64,000 nucleotides of DNA from Burkholderiales bacterium UBA2647 (lineage in GTDB: Bacteria; Pseudomonadota; Gammaproteobacteria; Burkholderiales; Burkholderiaceae_E), in assembly GCA_002359635.1 (NCBI GenBank), contig DENJ01000120.1, positions 26,462-90,461 of the forward strand. The letters are read 5' to 3'. The position numbers and the translations under genes were made by a program. Under the pieces are notes generated by a model. That model made no database searches, was not told the DNA's origin, and saw only the letters and a program-made list of their open reading frames with translations. Positions 36,774 through 45,820 of this stretch are shown piece by piece (the first letter of the stretch is position 1; every line of letters begins with the position of its first letter).

Positions 36774-38191
36774 GCAAGTTCCGAGCCTCGGCTGTTGGAA
36801 TCGTCCGACAGCCGGGGTGCGTGGCGCTCCAGCATGGGTGTTGTCGATGGCATGAAGACAGCGATCGATTCAACATGCGACGTTTGGGGAAACATGTTTG
36901 CGACCGCTACCGCCTCAAGCCTATAGCCGGCTTGATGTACCAAAATCGCCGCATCACGTGCAAGTGTCGCCGGGTTACAAGAAACATAAACGATCCGGCC
37001 TGGTTTCATCACCTGCCTCGCGATAAGCTCGCAAATGAGCTGCGCACCTTCGCGAGGAGGATCCAGCAAAAGCTTTTCAAATTGCCCCAGCGCGTCCCAG
37101 GCTGATTCATTTAGCGTAAAAAGATTTATTGCTTCGAATCTTGTTCTGTCGCCAAGTCCCTGAGCCGCCGCAATTGCGCCTGCCCTTCGCACGAGTGCCT
37201 CGCTGCCCTCCAGACCCACGACAAACGCTGCAATTCGAGCAAGCGCAAGACTGAAGTTTCCCAGGCCGCAGAATAAGTCGAGTACACGATCACCGGCACT
37301 CAACGCCAGCAGGCTAACGGCTTTGCGTACGAGCACCTCATTTACCCTGTGGTTAACCTGCGTGAAGTCAGTCGGGCGAAACGGGTAGTCGAGATCGAAA
37401 TCGGCGAGTCGATATGAGAGCGCGGACTTCGTCGGGTATAGCAATTCAATAGCGTCAGGTCCTTTAGCCTGAAGCCAGATCTCTGCCTGATGGCTTTTCC
37501 CGAATTCACGCAGGCGTTCGCAGTCCAGATCTGTGGGCGCCTCAAGCACTCGAAATACCAGCGCCAGCGTCCCAGAGCCCTGAGCAAGCTCAATCTGAGG
37601 CAGCCTTTGTCGGATGCTGAGCGATTCGATCAAACGCTTTAATGGCGTAATGAGTGCAGATGCCCTGCCCGTCAACACCTCACAGGCATCCATCTGTGCC
37701 ACATAGCTTGAAGCACGTTCGTGAAAACCGACGAGCACGCCGCCTTTTTTGGCCACATCCCGCACACTTAAACGTGCGCGATGGCGGTAGGCCCAGGCCG
37801 GACCGGCGATCGGGGCAAGCACTGTTTCTGGCTTGATGCGTGCCAGGTGCCAGAGTTGATCCTCGAGCACACGCTGCTTAATGGCAAGCTGTGTCGGGGC
37901 GTCCATGTGCTGCATACTGCAGCCGCCACAAACCCCAAAATATCGACAACGAGCTTCCACCCGACCACTTGATGCACGAAGAATCTTAATCGTCTCAGCG
38001 CGGTCAAATCTTGCGCCTTGCTTGACAACGCTCGCGAGGACCCGCTCACCAGGTAAAGCATTATCGACAAAGATCACTTTACCCTCGGTTCGCGCAACGC
38101 CCTGACCTTCCAGGTCGACCGATTCAATATCCAGCAACAAAGTTGGCATTGCCTCCGATGAAGCACGGGACCGCCGTTGACCTCTTGCCAT
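36770..38191 (-). CDS. rlmD: 23S rRNA (uracil-1939-C5) methyltransferase RlmD
   Basis: A 473-residue class I methyltransferase of the TrmA/RumA family. A TRAM domain (GQGVARTEGKVIFVDNALPGE) is followed by the [4Fe-4S] motif CRYFGVCGGCSMQH, with the fourth Cys in MDACEVL. The catalytic domain has LDLFCGLGNFSL for SAM, DPPREGA and the nucleophile in YVSCNPATLARD. The ATG at 38191 lies 2 nt after the stop of the upstream exonuclease gene. A frame from 38230 would overlap that gene by 37 nt. It shares its stop with the convergent YccA-like gene. Confidence 0.95.
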   Translation of the reverse strand: MARGQRRSRASSEAMPTLLLDIESVDLEGQGVARTEGKVIFVDNALPGERVLASVVKQGARFDRAETIKILRASSGRVEARCRYFGVCGGCSMQHMDAPTQLAIKQRVLEDQLWHLARIKPETVLAPIAGPAWAYRHRARLSVRDVAKKGGVLVGFHERASSYVAQMDACEVLTGRASALITPLKRLIESLSIRQRLPQIELAQGSGTLALVFRVLEAPTDLDCERLREFGKSHQAEIWLQAKGPDAIELLYPTKSALSYRLADFDLDYPFRPTDFTQVNHRVNEVLVRKAVSLLALSAGDRVLDLFCGLGNFSLALARIAAFVVGLEGSEALVRRAGAIAAAQGLGDRTRFEAINLFTLNESAWDALGQFEKLLLDPPREGAQLICELIARQVMKPGRIVYVSCNPATLARDAAILVHQAGYRLEAVAVANMFPQTSHVESIAVFMPSTTPMLERHAPRLSDDSNSRGSELA

Positions 38192-38193
38192 GC

Positions 38194-38997
38194 TCAGCGC
38201 CCTTCCAAGGCCGTTATGAAACTCGCCCATCTCGAATCGCTTTGCTGGCTCACGAATGACCTCGCCAATTCAATCTCATATTGATAACGTTCTACCGAAT
38301 AAAGCCCTCGCATTTTTTGAAAACGGCACCAAACAAGCCAGGTGTTCATCACATCAGTCAGGCAGTAATGGCGGATATCATCGATCCGTCCTTCACAGAA
38401 GGCTGGCCAGACCTGTGCGCCGCTCATGCCCTGCTTACCCGGAAAGCCGCAAAGCATAGCCACCTGATCGAGCGGTGCAATTGCTCTTCCGTTATAAAGG
38501 CTGAGTAAATCCATCAAGTCGGTATGACGATGGTGATAGCGACTAATATAGTTATTATATTTAAAATCCCGATCATCTTCGCCCATATCCCAGTAACGTG
38601 GGGCTGCCAAGCCATGGATAAGCGCACGGTAGTGCAAGACCGGTAAATCAAAACCTGCGCCGTTCCAGCTCACAAGCTGTGGCGCATACTTCTCGATGAT
38701 GCCGAAAAAGTCGCGGACCAGGCGACGTTCGTCATCGCCATGATCACCAAGACAGCGTAGCTGCAAGACCTCGCCCGAATCGCTTTCCCTGCGAAAAAGA
38801 CAGCCGATCGCAACCACACGGTGAAATTGCAGTGGCAGAAAAGACTTTCCGGTCTGCGCCTCCCGTTGCTGCAGCACAAAACTGACAATGTCATCATCAG
38901 ACCATTGACTTGCCCCGTCGGGAAGTTCTGGCCATGCAAGGCGAAGTCCTGATGCGTCTGGTATTGTTTCCAGATCAAAAACCAAGACTGCAGACAC
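38194..38997 (-). CDS. Predicted 3'-5' exonuclease related to PolB (DnaQ-like fold)
   Basis: A 267-residue member of the PF10108-type exonucleases. The DEDD set is visible as VFDLETIP (D and E), SWNGAGFDLP (D) and HYCLTDVMNTWLV with the final Asp. The DLMDLLSLYNG segment is typical of this family. It lies just ahead of rlmD, a pairing frequent in Burkholderiales. It may act in DNA or RNA 3' processing, but no specific role is established. Confidence 0.85.
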   Translation of the reverse strand: MSAVLVFDLETIPDASGLRLAWPELPDGASQWSDDDIVSFVLQQREAQTGKSFLPLQFHRVVAIGCLFRRESDSGEVLQLRCLGDHGDDERRLVRDFFGIIEKYAPQLVSWNGAGFDLPVLHYRALIHGLAAPRYWDMGEDDRDFKYNNYISRYHHRHTDLMDLLSLYNGRAIAPLDQVAMLCGFPGKQGMSGAQVWPAFCEGRIDDIRHYCLTDVMNTWLVWCRFQKMRGLYSVERYQYEIELARSFVSQQSDSRWASFITALEGR

Positions 38998-39027
38998 GAA
39001 CCGACTTGTTGAAGTTTACGGCTGCGA

Positions 39028-40116
39028 TTAGCGCTGTGGTAGGGCCGACCTCGGGTCGACAGGTCTACCGTTGCGCCTTAGCTCAAAGCCAAGCTGGGTG
39101 CGGTCTGCACCCGAATCACCCATCTCTGCTATTTTCTGGCCCTTCTTGACCTGGCTTCCCTCCTGCACAAGCAATGCACGGTTATGTGCATAAACCGAGA
39201 GCAATTCGCCTTCGTGGCGCACGATCAGTAGGTTGCCGTAGCCTTTGGGACCCTGCCCAGCAAAAATCACTTTGCCATCGCCGATCGCGAGGATTGGATC
39301 ACCGGATTGGCCTTCGATGCGGATTCCGCCTTTACCACCGCTAAACGTACTCACCCATTTGCCGTCGGCAGGCCAAATCCATTCGATGTCTGCGCTCGCT
39401 GGCGGCTTTAGAGCACCCGGACTCTCCTGATCTTTCACATCATTGGCGACATTTGAGGCTTTTGACTCAGCATTCGCTTTTTGTTCATCGCGCCTCGCAT
39501 CAATGCTCTTGGGCTCTTGGGTTGAAGATGGCTTCGCCTCGGTTGTTTGTTGTGCCTGGCTGGTTCGCGGTGCCGACTCGTTCTTCTGAGGCGACTCTGT
39601 TTTTTTCGCAACATCAGCCTTGTTACTACGTTCTGCTTTAGCGCCTGTGTCGGGTCGCATCGCAGGCGCATCGGTACGAGGCATGTCGGTACGCGGCGTA
39701 GCGACGTCAGGGCTCGGGTTTGAAGCATCGGGTCTGGCGCTCGAGACGATCTGCGGATTTCGAATCGGTTTGGCACTGGCTGCCGGGCCTTGTGCCTCGG
39801 TTGCAGGCTTACTCAGGTCGCGAGATGGCTGAGCCATTGGACCCGCTTCAATCGGACGAGGCGTTGGATTTGTGGATGAAGCCGGCGATGCCGGAGCAAC
39901 GGCTGGTTTTGACTGCCCCACCGAGGAAACAATCACCACAGGGGGCACCTTGCTCGACCGATCCACGATGGGCGCCGGCGTTCGCGGTGAGGAGCATGAG
40001 ACAAGCCCGAGCGACAGCGTGATGAATGCCATCCCAAGGGCTCTAGGCAACAAGGCAAAAGCTGCGCTCGGTGTACCAACTTGCACGCTGTTGAGCTTGC
40101 AAACAGTCTTTGTCAT
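39028..40116 (-). CDS. nlpD: NlpD-like lipoprotein with degenerate M23 (LytM) domain
   Basis: A 362-residue envelope protein. The lipobox LVSC puts the lipidated Cys at residue 41. Residues 45-245 are a low-complexity Pro/Ser/Thr/Ala/Lys region with short repeats such as RTDMPRTDAP. The C-terminal LytM domain (248-360) has lost the usual zinc ligands: the family HxxxD position reads GKGGIRIEG and the HLH motif reads LGFELRRNG. The protein would therefore activate amidases rather than cut peptidoglycan, as NlpD does. The LysM domain of enteric NlpD is not recognisable. It follows pcm and surE as in E. coli, but rpoS is not next. Confidence 0.85.
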   Translation of the reverse strand: MTKTVCKLNSVQVGTPSAAFALLPRALGMAFITLSLGLVSCSSPRTPAPIVDRSSKVPPVVIVSSVGQSKPAVAPASPASSTNPTPRPIEAGPMAQPSRDLSKPATEAQGPAASAKPIRNPQIVSSARPDASNPSPDVATPRTDMPRTDAPAMRPDTGAKAERSNKADVAKKTESPQKNESAPRTSQAQQTTEAKPSSTQEPKSIDARRDEQKANAESKASNVANDVKDQESPGALKPPASADIEWIWPADGKWVSTFSGGKGGIRIEGQSGDPILAIGDGKVIFAGQGPKGYGNLLIVRHEGELLSVYAHNRALLVQEGSQVKKGQKIAEMGDSGADRTQLGFELRRNGRPVDPRSALPQR

Positions 40117-40159
40117 CGATCTTTTTCAGCTTAAGGTGTTGATCAAGTACGGCAAGGAC

Positions 40160-40885
40160 TTAACGCGTTCCCTGCAACAGGGGTACGAAACGAACCGCAT
40201 CAAGTTGCATATGCTGAAACTTACCATGCCCGAGCTTGATCACCTGCTCAAGCACCTGGCCACCTGGACTCGAAATGGGTGTCAAGAGAATCCCCTCCAG
40301 ACTGAGTTGATGCATCCAGGCTTCCGGGATCGCCTCACCTGCTGCAGCAGCGATGATGGCGTCAAATGGTGCGGCCTGAGCAAGTCCGATGAGTCCGTCG
40401 GCAAAAAGCATCCGAAGATTAAAGCATTGCATACCGCGCAGATTCCTTTTGGCCAACAAGTGAAGATCCTTGATTCTTTCAATCGAATAGACTTCGCCAA
40501 ATAGCCTTGACAGCACAGCCGCCTGATAACCGCAACCCGTTCCAATTTCCAATATTTTCAATCGCTTGCGATCTTTCCCAGACAAATGTTTAAGAACTCG
40601 GTCGATCATGCGTGCGACGGTGGATGGTTTCGAAATCGTCTGCTGATGCCCGATCGGCAAAGCCACATCCTCGTAGGCACGGCTTGCAAAGGCAGGTTCA
40701 ACGAAGCGATGTCTTGGCACAGCGCGCATCACGTCGACCAAAGACGTGTCGAGATGATGCAATTGTGCAAGTGTATCGATGAGACGAAATCGCGCCGTAT
40801 CCGAATCGAGCCCAAGCCCGCTGACCGCAGGCAACTGGGCGGCTTGGGGTATTGATCGTCCGACTAGCTCGGGCTTTGGAGCCAT
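40160..40885 (-). CDS. pcm: Protein-L-isoaspartate O-methyltransferase
   Basis: A 241-residue SAM-dependent repair enzyme. The motifs are MRAVPRHRFVEPAFASRAYEDVALPIGHQQTIS in outline (substrate region), EIGTGCGYQAAVLSRL (SAM motif I) and AIIAAAAGEAIPEAW. It overlaps the surE 3' end by 22 nt and is 43 nt before nlpD, as in the surE-pcm-nlpD operon. The N-terminal 45 residues are longer than in E. coli and poorly conserved, so a later start is conceivable. Confidence 0.95.
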   Translation of the reverse strand: MAPKPELVGRSIPQAAQLPAVSGLGLDSDTARFRLIDTLAQLHHLDTSLVDVMRAVPRHRFVEPAFASRAYEDVALPIGHQQTISKPSTVARMIDRVLKHLSGKDRKRLKILEIGTGCGYQAAVLSRLFGEVYSIERIKDLHLLAKRNLRGMQCFNLRMLFADGLIGLAQAAPFDAIIAAAAGEAIPEAWMHQLSLEGILLTPISSPGGQVLEQVIKLGHGKFQHMQLDAVRFVPLLQGTR

Positions 40886-41616
40886 TGTTCCACGTCGCTA
40901 AGTAGGCGATGCGCAGTAAGATCGATATTCAAGGGTGTGATCGAGACGCGGCCCTGCGCAAGGGCGTAAAAATCAGTACCAGGCCCTGCGTCCTTCGCTG
41001 CTCCGGCCGGTCCGATCCACCAGATCGCCTCGCCTCTTGGGTTTTTCGCCGCGATCACTGGCTCTGCCATGTGACGTTTGCCAAGCCTTGTTACAACAGG
41101 ATCAGGATGCAGCGGGTCGACCTGTCCGGGAATGTTCACGTTAAACAAATAGGGCTTTTCAAGGCCCTGGTGTTTGAGTGCCCGTTCTACGATCGAACTC
41201 GCAAGCTTTGCTGCGGATGCCACACCCTCAAACGAACGCGACTGTAATGAAAAAGCGATGGCCGGCACGCCGAGTAAAAAGCCCTCCATGGCAGCTGCCA
41301 CGGTTCCTGAATAAATCGTGTCATCCCCCATATTGGGCCCATTGTTGATGCCGGAAACAACCAGCGATGGTTTTTCTTCAAGCAATCCGGTAATGGCCAT
41401 GTGTACACAATCAGTTGGCGTGCCGTTGATGAAGTAATAGCCACTGGGCGCCCTTCGCACCGTCAGCGGGGCATCGAGGGTCAGCGAATTCGAAGCACCG
41501 CTCCGATCACGATCCGGCGCGACCACGGTGACGCTACCAAAATCCCGCATCGCATCGGCAAGTGCCGCAAGACCTGGTGAGAGGTAGCCGTCATCGTTGG
41601 ATACAAGTATGTGCAT
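40864..41616 (-). CDS. surE: 5'/3'-nucleotidase SurE
   Basis: A 250-residue survival protein phosphatase. The metal site begins with MHILVSNDDGYLSPGL, and DRDRSGASNSLT and VSGINNGPNMGDDTIYSGTV complete the active site. The start at 41616 is preceded by GGAGG. A longer frame from 41724 runs antisense to nothing useful and into the CBS gene. It hydrolyses nucleoside 5' and 3' monophosphates. It overlaps pcm and lies 4 nt behind the CBS-domain gene. Confidence 0.96.
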   Translation of the reverse strand: MHILVSNDDGYLSPGLAALADAMRDFGSVTVVAPDRDRSGASNSLTLDAPLTVRRAPSGYYFINGTPTDCVHMAITGLLEEKPSLVVSGINNGPNMGDDTIYSGTVAAAMEGFLLGVPAIAFSLQSRSFEGVASAAKLASSIVERALKHQGLEKPYLFNVNIPGQVDPLHPDPVVTRLGKRHMAEPVIAAKNPRGEAIWWIGPAGAAKDAGPGTDFYALAQGRVSITPLNIDLTAHRLLSDVEQWLQSPS

Positions 41617-41620
41617 CGTC

Positions 41621-42085
41621 TCAGCCCTCCGTTGGCCAGTCTTTGATATAGGCCTTAAGCATCCGGTTCTCAAAACTTTGCGCTTCGAGCACGGCGCGTG
41701 CAACGTCATAAAAAGAAACAACACCGAGAAGGATTCGGTTATCCATCACGGGCAGATAGCGATCATGATGTTCGAGCATCATCTTGCGTAAATCATTGAC
41801 GTCCATGCCAGGACTCGCAATTCGCGGCTTAGGTTCCATCACCTCTGATGCCTTAATCATCGACATGGTTGGTGTCGGACCGATGCGATGCTCACGTTGT
41901 CTTTGCGCCAAGACCCGCAGGACTTCGCGAAACGAAAGCATCCCCGCCAGTTGGCCCTGGTCCATCACAACCAGCGAACCGATATCAAGGTCGGCCATGA
42001 CCGTCACGCAATCCGACAACAAAGTATCAGGACTGACGGTGTAGAGCGCGGTTCCCTTCACTCTCAAAATATCGCGTACCAACAT
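41621..42085 (-). CDS. Two-CBS-domain protein
   Basis: A 154-residue protein made of a CBS pair. The first domain (residues 1-58) reads VRDILRVKGTALYTVSPDTLL and GSLVVMDQGQLAGMLSFRE. The second (about 80-140) reads ASEVMEPKPRIASPGMDVNDL and RYLPVMDNRILLGVVSFYD. Such modules sense adenine nucleotides or related ligands. There is no attached catalytic domain. It lies 4 nt upstream of surE and so could be the first gene of a CBS-surE-pcm-nlpD unit. Its partner is unknown. Confidence 0.88.
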   Translation of the reverse strand: MLVRDILRVKGTALYTVSPDTLLSDCVTVMADLDIGSLVVMDQGQLAGMLSFREVLRVLAQRQREHRIGPTPTMSMIKASEVMEPKPRIASPGMDVNDLRKMMLEHHDRYLPVMDNRILLGVVSFYDVARAVLEAQSFENRMLKAYIKDWPTEG

Positions 42086-42220
42086 GACTTAGCGAACCCA
42101 TTCCTCTATGCAATGAACAAGACACCAGAGACCTGAGCGATCGTAAGATCGCAACGGTTCAACCGAGGCGTAGGCCTGATGCTAGCATCCAGATCTCGTT
42201 TTGATCATAGGATTGATGCC

Positions 42221-43522
42221 ATGGCGGCCGATGATTACTATCGCTTTGACACGCTTGCGGTTCACGCAGGTGCTGCGCCGGACCCAAGCCATGGATCGCG
42301 AGCAACGCCGATTCATCTGACCTCAGCATTTGTGTTCAAAGACTCAGACGCTGCCGCGGGCTTATTCAACATGGAGCAGTCAGGCCATGTGTACTCACGG
42401 CTGAGCAATCCCACGGTTGCTGTCTTTGAAGAGCGCATGGCGGCCCTCGACGCCGGGGTCGGAGCGATTGCGACCTCGAGCGGACAAGCTGCCTTGCATT
42501 TGGCAATTGCGACGCTTGCCGGCGCAGGCTCGCATATCGTTGCATCGACGGCGCTCTACGGCGGTTCGCACAATCTACTGCACTACACCCTTGCCCGTTT
42601 TGGCATCGAAACGACTTTCGTACCCCCCGGCGATATGGCCGCTTGGCAAGCAGCGATCAAGACCAATACCAAGATGCTCTTTGGCGAGACCTTGGGTAAC
42701 CCAGGCCTTGATGTGCTTGATATTCCGCAGGTGTCAGCGCTCGCACACCGCCATGGCTTGCCTTTGTTGGTCGATTCAACCTTCACAACGCCCTGGTTGA
42801 TCAGGCCGATCGAATGGGGCGCAGACCTTGTCTATCACTCGGCAACCAAGTTTCTATGTGGTCATGGCACCGTACTTGGCGGCGTTGTTGTGGACGGGGG
42901 TCGATTCGATTGGATGGCCAGTGATCGTTTCCCGGAGTTAACCCAACCCTATGAGGGATTTCACGGCATGGTATTTGCCGAAGAATCCACGGTAGCCCCC
43001 TTTCTACTTCGCGCAAGACGCGAAGCCTTACGGGATTTCGGTGCCTGCTTAAGCCCGATGAATGCTTTTCAGATTTTACAAGGGATAGAAACCTTGTCGC
43101 TACGCATGCAGCGACATGTTAGCAATGCCCTTGAAGTGGCCCATTTCCTCGAGTCCCACGACCATGTGACGAAGGTTGCCTATCCTGGACTCGAGAGTCA
43201 TCCCGACCATCAACTTGCAAAACGCCTGATGCCCCGCGGTTGCGGCGCTGTCTTCGCCGTTGAGCTGGCGGGCAACCGAGCCCAGGGTCGTGCTTTCGTC
43301 GAAGCCCTGCAGGTTTTCTCCCACCTGGCAAACGTTGGTGATGCTCGTTCACTCGTGATTCATCCTGCATCGACAACCCACTTTCGCATGGATGAACAAG
43401 CACTGAAGGCGGCGGGAATTGGCGAGGCGACGCTTAGACTTTCCATTGGTCTTGAAGACCCTGTCGACCTGATCGATGACTTAAAACGTGCCTTTCGTGT
43501 GGCATTTCCGAAGAGGCCGTAA
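42221..43522 (+). CDS. metY: O-acetylhomoserine sulfhydrylase (MetY type)
   Basis: A 433-residue PLP enzyme of the Cys/Met metabolism family. The PLP lysine is in YHSATKFLCGHGTVLGG, and YSRLSNPTVAVFEERMAALD and ATSSGQAALHLAI mark the family. The length (over 420) and the SAFVFKDSDAAAGLFN segment favour MetY over the shorter MetZ. It makes homocysteine directly from an acylated homoserine and sulfide. The ATG at 42221 is chosen over one at 42179. An alpha/beta hydrolase starts 1 nt after its stop. CysQ in the same window also serves sulfur assimilation, but is not linked. Confidence 0.92.
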   Translation: MAADDYYRFDTLAVHAGAAPDPSHGSRATPIHLTSAFVFKDSDAAAGLFNMEQSGHVYSRLSNPTVAVFEERMAALDAGVGAIATSSGQAALHLAIATLAGAGSHIVASTALYGGSHNLLHYTLARFGIETTFVPPGDMAAWQAAIKTNTKMLFGETLGNPGLDVLDIPQVSALAHRHGLPLLVDSTFTTPWLIRPIEWGADLVYHSATKFLCGHGTVLGGVVVDGGRFDWMASDRFPELTQPYEGFHGMVFAEESTVAPFLLRARREALRDFGACLSPMNAFQILQGIETLSLRMQRHVSNALEVAHFLESHDHVTKVAYPGLESHPDHQLAKRLMPRGCGAVFAVELAGNRAQGRAFVEALQVFSHLANVGDARSLVIHPASTTHFRMDEQALKAAGIGEATLRLSIGLEDPVDLIDDLKRAFRVAFPKRP

Positions 43523-43523
43523 C

Positions 43524-44363
43524 ATGGAAGTCAGCCTACATCATCACCGTGTGTATGTTTATACCGGAGGCAAAGCCTTCCGACCCGATCTACCGTCGGT
43601 CTTGATGATCCATGGTGCACAAAATGATCACAGTGTATGGATCATGCAATCGCGATGGCTCGCCCATCACGGCTATAACGTGCTCGCCGTTGATCTGCCT
43701 GCACATGGCCGCAGCGAAGGGCCGATTTGTGAAACCATCGAAGCGATGGCGGCGTGGTGCGGTGAACTGCTTGATGCCCTGGGCGTGAGCGCTGCTGCCT
43801 GGCTCGGTCACAGCATGGGTTCGCTGATTGCCTTAGAGGCTGCCGCGTGCAAACCAACACGGAGCTGGGCGAATATCTTGCTTGGTTCGGCCTTTCCCAT
43901 GCGTGTTTCTGATGTCTTGCTGAGCGCCGCCCAACATGATGAACAAAAAGCATTTGACATGATCACCCGCTGGTCTCACAGCGGCATCTCGCATCACCCT
44001 GGCTCACCTGGCCCGGGATTTTCCATTTACAACCAAGGTCGCCGACTGATGGAGCGGCAGTCGCCGGGCGTTTTGTTCAATGACTTTAAAGCTTGCAACA
44101 CTTACGCTCAAGGTCTGGCGCGGGCTCAATCGATCAGTCAGCCGACCTTATTGTTATCTGGTGCGCTCGATCTGATGACACCACCTAAAGCGGCGCAAAG
44201 CCTCGCCAAAGCCATCTCTGGTTCACAATGTGAGGTCATTGATCGCGCCGGGCATCAACTGATGGTTGAGCAACCCGATGCAGTTCGAGGCGCGATTGCC
44301 GGGTTTCTCGCAAAGGCATGGGCAAGTCAACCCAAAGTGCTTGGAGACGGAACCTCATGTTAA
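43524..44363 (+). CDS. Alpha/beta-fold hydrolase
   Basis: A 279-residue hydrolase. The oxyanion region is MIHGAQNDHSVW, the nucleophile elbow GHSMGS and the likely catalytic His in AGHQLMVEQP. The acidic residue is probably in SGALDLMTPP. The start is 1 nt after the metY stop, so the two are translationally coupled. The true substrate is unknown. It does not resemble MetX, which would carry a longer cap domain. Confidence 0.85.
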   Translation: MEVSLHHHRVYVYTGGKAFRPDLPSVLMIHGAQNDHSVWIMQSRWLAHHGYNVLAVDLPAHGRSEGPICETIEAMAAWCGELLDALGVSAAAWLGHSMGSLIALEAAACKPTRSWANILLGSAFPMRVSDVLLSAAQHDEQKAFDMITRWSHSGISHHPGSPGPGFSIYNQGRRLMERQSPGVLFNDFKACNTYAQGLARAQSISQPTLLLSGALDLMTPPKAAQSLAKAISGSQCEVIDRAGHQLMVEQPDAVRGAIAGFLAKAWASQPKVLGDGTSC

Positions 44364-44752
44364 TGGCGCGCGTTCCGCCATCCAAGGCGCGCAAGTCCGC
44401 CGCCATCGCCGGGGCACTGCTATGCCTGCTCGGCTTGGCCTGGGAGCTTTGGCTTGCCCCGTTACGGCCGGGATCACTCTTATGGCTGAAAGTCCTGCCC
44501 CTTTTACTGTGCCTGCCCTGGATATGGCGCGGATCGATTGTGATGCACCAGTGGTGGTCAATGGCCAGTCTTCTTTACTTCACCGAGGGTGTTGTTCGAG
44601 CAACCACGGAGAGTGGGCTCAGCCAACAACTTGCCAGTATGGAAGTTTTGCTGTCAACTGTGATGTGGTTCGCCGTTCTTACCTATGTTGCAGCAGTCCG
44701 CTGGACGGTTAAGAATCGAGCGAGTGAAGCATCGAACCAGCCAATACCCTGA
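44357..44752 (+). CDS. DUF2069 small membrane protein
   Basis: A 131-residue inner-membrane protein with four predicted helices (starting GALLCLLGLAWELWLAPL, then KVLPLLLCLPWIWRG). The SLLYFTEGVVRA segment is characteristic of DUF2069. The ATG at 44357 overlaps the hydrolase stop by 7 nt; a second ATG two codons later is equally possible. Its 3' end overlaps the convergent dusA by 70 bp. Function unknown. Confidence 0.82.
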   Translation: MLMARVPPSKARKSAAIAGALLCLLGLAWELWLAPLRPGSLLWLKVLPLLLCLPWIWRGSIVMHQWWSMASLLYFTEGVVRATTESGLSQQLASMEVLLSTVMWFAVLTYVAAVRWTVKNRASEASNQPIP

Positions 44753-45726
44753 GTACGTAGGGCATGCTGATCCGAAAGATCGCGACGCAAGATCCGCGCA
44801 CCGGGTAAGCCTTGAAAAAGGCCAAGGGTATGGCGGGTCATCGACCCCAAAGGCACGCCAAGCGCCATCTGTCGCATCATGTAACTGCGGTAGTTTTCGA
44901 GGGCGCAGACAAGCCGATCGAACAAAGGCGATGCCTCGTTTGGAGCCGTGGTATCAAACCAGATCTGATCCACATCGGCCAATAGCGCCGGGCGCTGATA
45001 GGCCGCCCTTCCAATCATGACGCCTCCAAGCGACTTCATGGCATCAAGGGCCTGGTGATGATCGCTCAGTCCGCCATTAAGCACGAAAATGCTGTCCGGA
45101 AACTGACCGGCCAGGTCGTAGACGGCTTGGTAGCGAAGGGGCGGCACCTCGCGATTGTCTTTGGGACTAAGCCCCTCAAGCCAAGCATTCCTCGCGTGGA
45201 CGATAAAGTGTTTGCAGCCAGCGCGATGGAGTGTGCCCACAAAATCGGTCAGCATGCCTAAGTCTTGTTCGCGACCTAACCCGAGTCGGTGTTTGATCGT
45301 GACTGGAATCGATACGGCATCGGTCATGGCCTTAAAGCAATCGGCAACAAGTCTGGGCTCGCGCATTAAACAGGCCCCAAAGGCACCGCGCTGAACCCGG
45401 TCACTCGGGCAGCCACAATTCAGGTTGATCTCGTCATAACCCCAGGCTAGGCCAAGCTTCGCAGCTCGAGCCAAATCTTCCGGTTCACTGCCACCGAGTT
45501 GCAAAGCGACAGGATGCTCGACCGGATCAAAGGCCAGGTGTTTCGCGACATCGCCGTGAAGCAAAGCCCCGGTGGTCACCATCTCGGTATAAAGCCTAGC
45601 ATGTTGCGAAAGCAAACGATGAAGCTGACGACAGTGCCGATCGGTCCAGTCCATCATCGGTGCCACACAAAAGCGCCAGCACGGACGACCCCTTGCAGCA
45701 GCTTCTTTCAGGTCTTGCAGGTTCAT
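44683..45726 (-). CDS. dusA: tRNA-dihydrouridine(20/20a) synthase DusA
   Basis: A 347-residue FMN enzyme that reduces U20/U20a in tRNA. VAPMMDWTDRHCRQ opens the TIM barrel, NLNCGCPSDRVQRG carries the catalytic Cys, IKHRLGLG and HARNAWLEGLSPKDNR are FMN and tRNA contacts, and LNGGLSD is the phosphate site. The C-terminal helical domain is complete. The final 20 or so codons overlap DUF2069 in antisense. It stands divergent from the LuxR-like gene. Confidence 0.95.
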   Translation of the reverse strand: MNLQDLKEAAARGRPCWRFCVAPMMDWTDRHCRQLHRLLSQHARLYTEMVTTGALLHGDVAKHLAFDPVEHPVALQLGGSEPEDLARAAKLGLAWGYDEINLNCGCPSDRVQRGAFGACLMREPRLVADCFKAMTDAVSIPVTIKHRLGLGREQDLGMLTDFVGTLHRAGCKHFIVHARNAWLEGLSPKDNREVPPLRYQAVYDLAGQFPDSIFVLNGGLSDHHQALDAMKSLGGVMIGRAAYQRPALLADVDQIWFDTTAPNEASPLFDRLVCALENYRSYMMRQMALGVPLGSMTRHTLGLFQGLPGARILRRDLSDQHALRTQGIGWFDASLARFLTVQRTAAT

Positions 45727-45820
45727 CGTCCCGAGTCTAATCCAAGGTCGCGCGGCGATCGCCGATTGTCCGCCAGCGTGAAGCTGTCCATCAACAACTT
45801 GCTCATCGAGTCATCGCACC

